DNA from: Callaeas wilsoni
Taxonomy: Eukaryota > Chordata > Aves > Passeriformes > Callaeidae
Assembly: GCA_013398955.1 (NCBI GenBank)
Contig: VWPU01010357.1
Span: 248,001 to 312,000, forward strand
Direction: 5' to 3'
DNA length: 64,000 nucleotides
Shown here in pieces: positions 60,521-64,000 of the stretch. How positions within the stretch are numbered: position 1 is the stretch's first letter; each line of letters opens with the position of its first letter. The translations under genes and the position numbers were made by a program. Below the pieces are notes generated by a model. It saw nothing but the letters and a program-made list of their open reading frames with translations. It was not told where the DNA came from and did not search any database.

Positions 60521-62956
60521 ACAACAAACTACTGAAAATGTACCTTTATGTACCACTTAAAATATCTGTTGAGACCAGGTCATTCAATCTCTATTTTACA
60601 AAAAAGAAACATAGAGGGTCAAAGACTCGTCTGAATAAGTTCCTAAAGGTATGCATCCCTAGGAGGCCTTGGGATTAATTTTCATTCATTTTGAAGACCC
60701 CTACTCAAAATAAATCACAGTGTGCTCAGATATCATGTGAATCTCCATTTACCTAGCTTGCCTTCAAATTTTACTCTTAGCCATAATGTAAATTACTACA
60801 TTAGCAGTTACTGGTAGCATTCCTTCCTAATATCTCACATGGCACCCAAGTATATACTGCTTTCAGATAATGTTTTCCTCAATATACCCTTTGATATCTG
60901 TATAAACATTACCTTTGCATGATATGAGCAGAAGATATCATGTGATTCTGAGTAGATGCCTTTAACTGCTGTTGCAGTCTGTAGATGAAACCTGTTTATC
61001 CCTTATCCACTTTAAAATATTTTGTGCTTTAACATTCATCTCTCAAAATGATTAATTTTTTCCATTTAGTCTCACACCAATAAGCTCCAATCAAATGTTA
61101 AACTAAATGCTGCCTATGCTTTAGTTGGTGAGGATAATCCTAGCTCTGGTCTCATGATGTATTCCTGCATGTGCCCTGGCAGTATCAATCACACAAATAA
61201 AAAGAAGTTTCACTCTTCTGAGGTCACAAAGCTTGTTGCCAAAGCTTTCAGTACTGATGCTATGAACTTCTTACCTCCAGCTGGTGCCAAAGATGAGACT
61301 AGACTTCCTTTTTGTACAAGATACCCTCACAGGAATGCCATGACTCTTTAGTGCCACAGATGACTAACATTTCTGCAGAAGTGATTATGGTTTTGGCTTA
61401 GTGGATGCCTAGGTGCAATGCTGATTCCAGTTCCATTTAACGGTGTTTGACAGCAACTAAGCCTGAGGATGGATCAAAGTTGACATATTTAGAACAAAGC
61501 AGTGGAGCACTTTACTAAGCCAATAAATGGTTCCAGCTGGGACTTGTCCTGTCGTTAGTGATGAGGACGTTGGGGACAGTTTCTGTGGCAGTTAACTTTA
61601 TCTAAGGATATTTGGCATTTACAAGGAATAGAAAATACTTTTTATCAGGGCTTTTTTTCTTTTTGCAATAATTTTATCTTGCCACCCCCACCCCCCCGCC
61701 AAATATGCATTAGACAGGACCAACCTGTATCGATTACTATGCTGAGCCCCAGCACAGATCTGATTTCATATTTGCATCATTAAATGCAAAATAAACTTAA
61801 CTACAAAATTTAACTGAAGGAGTTTGTGGAACATGTTTGGGAGACATGGATTGAGAAGAAGAAGAATTATGGTCACTCAGCCTACACAGTGAGAGCATTT
61901 CCCTAGAAACTAAAAAAAAAAAAAGCAATCATCCTACTGGAACTGTAGATAGTCTATGAACACTTAACCAAGTGCCAATTGGTAACAGATATTTTAATAT
62001 TTTTAAGACATTTCTGTGATAAATATAACCTGCAAGCACTTAATCAGAGTTCTAGATTATCCTCTTCTGCTTATATTCTTTCCCCTCAAGAGAACCTGAC
62101 CACCTTTAAGCCCTGGCAGAGAACAACAGAATGTATAGAACCCACATTCTGTTTTGAAAATCGCATGTTAGCACTTCTCCTATATTATATAAATAAGTAG
62201 TATAAGACGTATAAATAAGTATATATTTAAGGTTTTATAACAATTTACTATTTAACTTACATGTTCTATAACAGGCAGAAGAAGTAGTTTCCACTAGAAG
62301 TGCAGATAGCTTGATGTGGGGGGAAGGTTACTGAAAATTTTCCATATGCCACAGTTATAACCATGGGCAAGTCATTGCTACCAAATGTCAAGAAAATATC
62401 ATTCCTCTGCCTTTGCTCTCTCCTTAGTTTTAGTAGTCTGCTTTTGAAAAGTAGACATTTTGGGTGCTATGAGTTTATTGGTTTGATTTTCTCATCTAGA
62501 TCCTGTGCTGCATAGCATGATGCATTCAGCACAGTATAACTTCTGAAAACAATGACATTTTGTAGGACATAAGAATAGCATTCTCTGTTTTCAACCTCTT
62601 CTTGTGTTGATTATGAAATCTGTATTCAGAAAGGCAGTGTTTTGCACAAACATTTTCTTTTACCTAATTCATTCTAATCTGCATTCCACATGCAGTCTCG
62701 CTATAATATCACCTAAATTCCCTTTTTCCTCTCTGCCCCTGCAAGAGATTATTATTAATATCACTTTTATTATTATTGTCATTGTTTTGTCCCTTCTTCC
62801 AAGATTCCAAATTAAATACAGAGAGCATGAAAAACACATCTTCTGGATTTTGGTTTGCAGTGAAGAATAATACAGCATATATAAAATCATGTAGTTCATA
62901 TTCCAAACAGTCTTCACCATGATTCTCCTCAGTGTTCTTTTATCTTCCTTCATCTT

Positions 62957-63190
62957 AGACTCACAGAATCATTAAAGTGCGAAAAGAGCTCCAAAATCAA
63001 GTCCAGCCTTCCACCATATACCACCATGTCCACCAAACCAGATCAAAAGGTGCCACACCTACTAATTTTTTTAAACTCTTTCAGGGATGGTGACTCAACA
63101 GCTTCCCTAGGGAGCCTGTTCCAGTTCTTAATAGTTCCCTGTGTGAGTCCCAACAGAAATATATCTGTTTTTCAGCTTTGACTTATAAAA
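62957..63190 (-). mobile_element. CR1 3' end, minus orientation
   Basis: GACTCACAGAATCATTAAAG, CACCATGTCCACCAAACCAG and TTCAGGGATGGTGACTCAAC. A different subfamily from its neighbour at 63265. Confidence 0.85.
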
Positions 63191-63264
63191 AGGCACCAGA
63201 ACAAATATAAAAGTAAAACAAGAAGTGCTTTTTTCACCCTACTTGAAATGTCTATTAAGCTTTA

Positions 63265-63520
63265 TAGAGTCATGGAGTGGTTTGGGTTGGAATGGACCTT
63301 AAAGATCATCTAGTCCCAACCTCCCTCACCATGGACAGAGACAAGTTTCAGTCCGTGTCTGAAAAGGATTGCTCAGGTTGCTCAGAGTTCCATCCAATCT
63401 GGCCTTGCATACTTCCAGAGATGGGGCATCCACAACTCTGGGCAACTTGTTCCAGTGCCTCACTACCCACACAGTAAAGATTTTTTTTCCTCTTACCTAA
63501 TCTAAACCTACTCTCTAGTA
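63265..63520 (-). mobile_element. CR1 3' end, minus orientation
   Basis: AGTGGTTTGGGTTGGAATGG, ACCTTAAAGATCATCTAGTC and GTTCCAGTGCCTCACTACCC. Tandem with the CR1 at 62957-63190 in the same orientation. Confidence 0.9.
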
Positions 63521-64000
63521 CTGATTCCCACCAGCGAGACAATAAGCTTTGTTACTAACCACATTTATGTGCAAGCCCTAGCAGAATGGAAACAGACCAA
63601 AAACACAGTTTGGAGAAGCACCACGTAAAGAAGTCTTGCTCTAAGCATCTGTGCCCCATGAATTTAGGACTACATGGACACTGAGTGAGAAGAGACTTAT
63701 ACTACCACATAGAGAGTCTTGAAAACTACTGAATTAAATCCCTCTAAAACACTAGTAGCTATTGATTTATATAAAAGGACTGTGTAGAATGTACACAGTA
63801 GGATGTGATTCTTCCTAACCTTATTGCTTATTTTCTCCTTCTCTACCATTACAACTGTAGCTACAATAGAGGTCTCATTTGAAGTACAAAGTTTTCCAGT
63901 TTGTGAACACTGGAAAGAATAATATAAGAAATGTCACATAATTTTCTACCAGCAGATGATTTCTCCTGAGAGCAGAAACTTTGTTCAATCTGGCTGAATC

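Larger units (their letters stand above)
59111..64000. other. Upstream part of the gene or flank, no exon placed
   Basis: AT-rich with three CR1 fragments and a short CA repeat. Open frames on both strands are short. One minus segment near 59.33 kb looks exon-like but is not in phase. Confidence 0.5.

Noticed and set aside
1..64000. CRISPR arrays, bacterial operons, tRNA or rRNA genes, replication origins
   Set aside because: No spaced direct repeats, ribosome-binding-site-led gene clusters or recognisable structural RNA. All evidence points to vertebrate nuclear DNA.

Overview
This is vertebrate, almost certainly avian, nuclear DNA. Several truncated retroposons end in the bird CR1 3' signature (copies of an ATTCTATGATT-type octamer). 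There are also LTR fragments of types I associate with avian endogenous retroviruses. Nothing looks prokaryotic. I cannot name the species or chromosome.

Reading both strands for splice signals that agree in codon phase shows one large intron-rich gene on the minus strand, occupying most of the window. Its stop codon is at 437-439. Coding exons run from about 0.44 kb to at least 59.1 kb, so the window holds the C-terminal part of a long protein whose 5' end may lie beyond 64 kb. Exons cluster at 0.4-3.2, 30.5-34.8, 44.4-51.0, 55.2-56.9 and 58.3-59.1 kb and are separated by long introns, the largest about 10.6 kb (19.9-30.5) and 16.6 kb (3.2-19.8). The predicted protein is mostly helical, with a CPGC motif near its C-terminal side. 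I do not recognise the family. Most adjacent exons join in a compatible phase. The unresolved joins are 30.5 to 19.8 kb, 56.4 to 56.2 kb, 56.8 to 56.4 kb and 58.9 to 58.3 kb. All boundaries were placed by eye.

The introns carry the usual repeats of a bird genome: CR1 3' ends (1.3, 6.0, 13.2-13.7, 21.2, 34.9, 43.6, 60.3, 63.0 and 63.3 kb), one longer CR1 with decayed reverse-transcriptase sequence (52.3-53.8 kb), a minus-strand LTR immediately downstream of an exon (2.7-3.07 kb), and a nest at 37.8-39.7 kb where two solo LTRs split an older one. Simple and tandem repeats include (CTTGC)17 with a degenerate higher-order flank, a 30-bp minisatellite carrying CRE palindromes, (TTTTA)n, (AAT)n and (GGAT)n. 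A small CpG-rich island at 5.0-5.16 kb contains a good CTCF-like site.

I saw no convincing tRNA, rRNA, CRISPR array or intact mobile element, and no evidence of a novel multi-gene system. The main new result is the unnamed gene model and the way repeats sit against its splice sites.
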